Shown one piece after another: positions 6,004 to 7,280 of a DNA stretch of 7,280 bases. The notes under the pieces were generated by a model, which was given only the letters and a program-made list of their open reading frames with translations, searched no databases and was not told the DNA's origin. The stretch covers positions 1-7,280 of the forward strand of contig DAICZK010000068.1 in the NCBI GenBank assembly GCA_027311185.1, written 5' to 3'. The stretch comes from Sulfuriferula sp. (GTDB lineage Bacteria > Pseudomonadota > Gammaproteobacteria > Burkholderiales > Sulfuriferulaceae). The position numbers and the translations under genes are program-made. Position 1 is the stretch's first letter. Every line of letters starts with the position of its first letter.

Positions 6004-6477
6004 TTAAGCGCGCCGCAGCAGGTTCAGACACTCCAGATTACCCGCCATGTCGAGCGCAGTAAAGTCGTCCAGCGATTTGAGTCGCGCATCGGCGCCCGCG
6101 GCCAGCAATTGCGCGGTGATTTCGGTTTTGCTGGCCGAGGCGGCATACATCAGGCAGGTAGCGCCGTTATCGTTTTGATGATTCAGGTCTGCGCCGTTTT
6201 CGATCAAAAGGGCGATGAGCGCGGTGTCTGCGCTAAAGCAGGCCTGCCATAAAGCTTGGTTGCCGTCGTTATTGACAGCGTTGACCGCCGCACCGCGTTG
6301 CAGCAGTTCGGCAGCAATGACGCGTTCGCCGAGGCGAGCCGCGTGCATGAGCGGCGTAGTGCAATTGGCGATGGTCGCGTTCAGATCGTTTGCAGGAAAA
6401 CCGTGCGCGACAAGCCACGTGTGCAGGACATCAGCGGAGACAACAAGCGGTGCATTCGATTCGGCGGACTGGGGCAT
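6004..6477 (-). CDS. ankyrin-repeat protein, 157 aa
   Basis: Three full ankyrin repeats and a partial fourth are visible: TPLMHAARLG to VNAV (about 41-68), NQALWQACFS to GADLNHQN (73-102), ATCLMYAASA to GADARLK (106-134), and a short capping piece from TALDMAG (140-146). A less regular helix (15-36) caps the N-terminus. Ankyrin repeats bind proteins and have no catalytic role. There is no signal peptide, so it is probably cytoplasmic. The start at 6477 is supported by AAGGA six bases upstream, placed right behind the stop of the nitroreductase gene (10-base gap), so the two form an operon and the ankyrin protein may be a partner of that enzyme (inference). GC is high, like the nitroreductase gene and unlike the AT-rich block that begins at its stop codon. 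Confidence 0.93.
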   Translation of the reverse strand: MPQSAESNAPLVVSADVLHTWLVAHGFPANDLNATIANCTTPLMHAARLGERVIAAELLQRGAAVNAVNNDGNQALWQACFSADTALIALLIENGADLNHQNDNGATCLMYAASASKTEITAQLLAAGADARLKSLDDFTALDMAGNLECLNLLRRA

Positions 6478-6487
6478 ATTGCTTCCT

Positions 6488-7280
6488 TTAGCGGGGACCG
6501 GGGTAGGGCGGCAGGCTGAGGACGCGATCGTCGGTCAGCGGATAGCCCACAGTGAAATGGTATAGCGATTGCAAACGGGTATCGCGCAAACCCAGCAATT
6601 CGTGACAGACATCGTCAAAAAAACAGCCGATGCCGGTGCCTCGCAGTCCAGTTGCTTCGGCTTCGAGATAGAGTGTCTGCCCGATCAGTCCGGCCTCCCA
6701 ATACAGTTGCCGGTATTGCCACGGAGCTTGTTGCAGCGGCAGGTCAAATTCGGCCAGCATCGCCAGCGCAAAAGTACCGTCGGCGGCGATAGCCTGGTGG
6801 CAGTGCAGGCTTTTTGCGGCTTGCCCGAGCCGGGCTTCGGCAAGCTGAAACAGCGGCAGATGGGTGGGGCAAGCGTCGGGGCGGTTCCAGGTGAAATCGT
6901 CGCGCATGGCGGTCTGCATGAGCAGTTGCCCGGCGGGCGTGCGCGGCAGCGCATAGAGCCCCGGCGCGATTCCAGCGATGCGGTGGACGAACAGCAACAG
7001 ATGTACGCGCGGTGTTGTGTCGAGGATATCCCAGGGTGCGGCAGCGCGAGGCAGCAAGGCGTCGAGCAGGGTATAAAAACCGGCGGCGTCTTGCGTGTAT
7101 CGGGCATCGAAGCGCTGGGCGCTGCGGCGCTGGCGGATCAGCTCGGCGGCGGCGACTGCGCTGCCCTCAAGCCGCGCCGGATAGCCGGCGGTGTCACCGT
7201 GTGCCGCGCGGTTGGCCGGGGGTTCGCGGCTCGCCTGCGCAACATCGTGGATAACGGGCCAGCGATACATGGGATGGGGA
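6488..7280 (-). CDS. nitroreductase family protein, SagB-like, 5' end outside the window
   Basis: The frame is open past the ATG at 7268-7270 to the window edge (Pro-His-Pro before the Met) and no ribosome site precedes that ATG, so the gene very probably starts upstream. Visible residues, counted from that Met, give an FMN-dependent nitroreductase fold of the SagB/thiazole-oxidase type: RRSAQRFD (48-55), the usual FMN phosphate-binding arginine segment; a central stretch around CHQAIAADGTFALA (157-170); YWEAGLIGQTLYLEAEATGL (190-209); and GTGIGCFFDD (211-220) with HELLGL (223-228). Relatives of this type often carry two nitroreductase modules in one chain of about 500 residues, so this may be the second half (inference). 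They oxidise or reduce small molecules or azoline rings in peptides; the substrate is unknown and no peptide-modification genes are visible. The ankyrin gene follows after 10 bases. Confidence 0.88.
   Translation of the reverse strand, partial: PHPMYRWPVIHDVAQASREPPANRAAHGDTAGYPARLEGSAVAAAELIRQRRSAQRFDARYTQDAAGFYTLLDALLPRAAAPWDILDTTPRVHLLLFVHRIAGIAPGLYALPRTPAGQLLMQTAMRDDFTWNRPDACPTHLPLFQLAEARLGQAAKSLHCHQAIAADGTFALAMLAEFDLPLQQAPWQYRQLYWEAGLIGQTLYLEAEATGLRGTGIGCFFDDVCHELLGLRDTRLQSLYHFTVGYPLTDDRVLSLPPYPGPR

Noticed and set aside
6215..6565. Plus-strand frames across the ankyrin and nitroreductase genes
   Set aside because: The minus-strand proteins have clear ankyrin repeats and nitroreductase motifs; the plus-strand frames show none.
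1..7280. CRISPR arrays, tRNA and rRNA genes, insertion sequences
   Set aside because: No regularly spaced repeats, cloverleaf-like segments, rRNA sequence or transposase-like protein was seen on either strand.

Overview
The window looks like a piece of a Gram-negative, probably proteobacterial (most likely betaproteobacterial) chromosome. This guess rests on the style of the conserved genes and on codon use. No rRNA, tRNA or marker gene fixes the taxon. No tRNA, rRNA, CRISPR array, integrase or transposase was found. By hand count the flanks are GC-rich (about 65% in 1801-1860, 57% in 6001-6060), while the middle is much AT-richer (about 42% in 3241-3300, 31% in 5881-6000).

Left flank, plus strand (1-2434). 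An AAA+ ATPase cut by the window edge is followed, with a 1-base stop/start overlap, by a small protein of unknown function. Next come a fumarylacetoacetate hydrolase (FAH) family enzyme with a full set of motifs and a 54-residue hypothetical protein. All four read the same way with short gaps and may form one or two transcription units. They end in a convergent junction (2435-2518) that holds three short perfect inverted repeats and an orphan, very strong Shine-Dalgarno sequence.

Centre, minus strand (2519-5746). Three tightly packed genes read from right to left: a 134-residue HEPN-like helical protein, a 448-residue MinD/ParA-type ATPase whose P-loop reads KGGVGRTT instead of KGGVGKTT, and a 492-residue P-loop NTPase (GMRGAGKS) with a basic C-terminal tail. 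The first pair overlaps by 4 bases (ATGA) and the second pair is separated by 1 base, so the three are probably translated as a unit. Their lower GC, their placement between unrelated conserved genes, and the combination of a small HEPN-like protein with two NTPases suggest a horizontally acquired module. An antiphage or other conflict system is the best guess, but the sequence does not prove it. Upstream lies a 257-base, very AT-rich non-coding stretch (5747-6003) that probably carries the promoter and contains short repeated words.

Right flank, minus strand (6004-7280). The C-terminal part of a SagB-like nitroreductase (upstream end outside the window) is followed after 10 bases by a small ankyrin-repeat protein, an apparent two-gene operon. 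The GC content steps up sharply at about 6003, which marks the right edge of the AT-rich insert.
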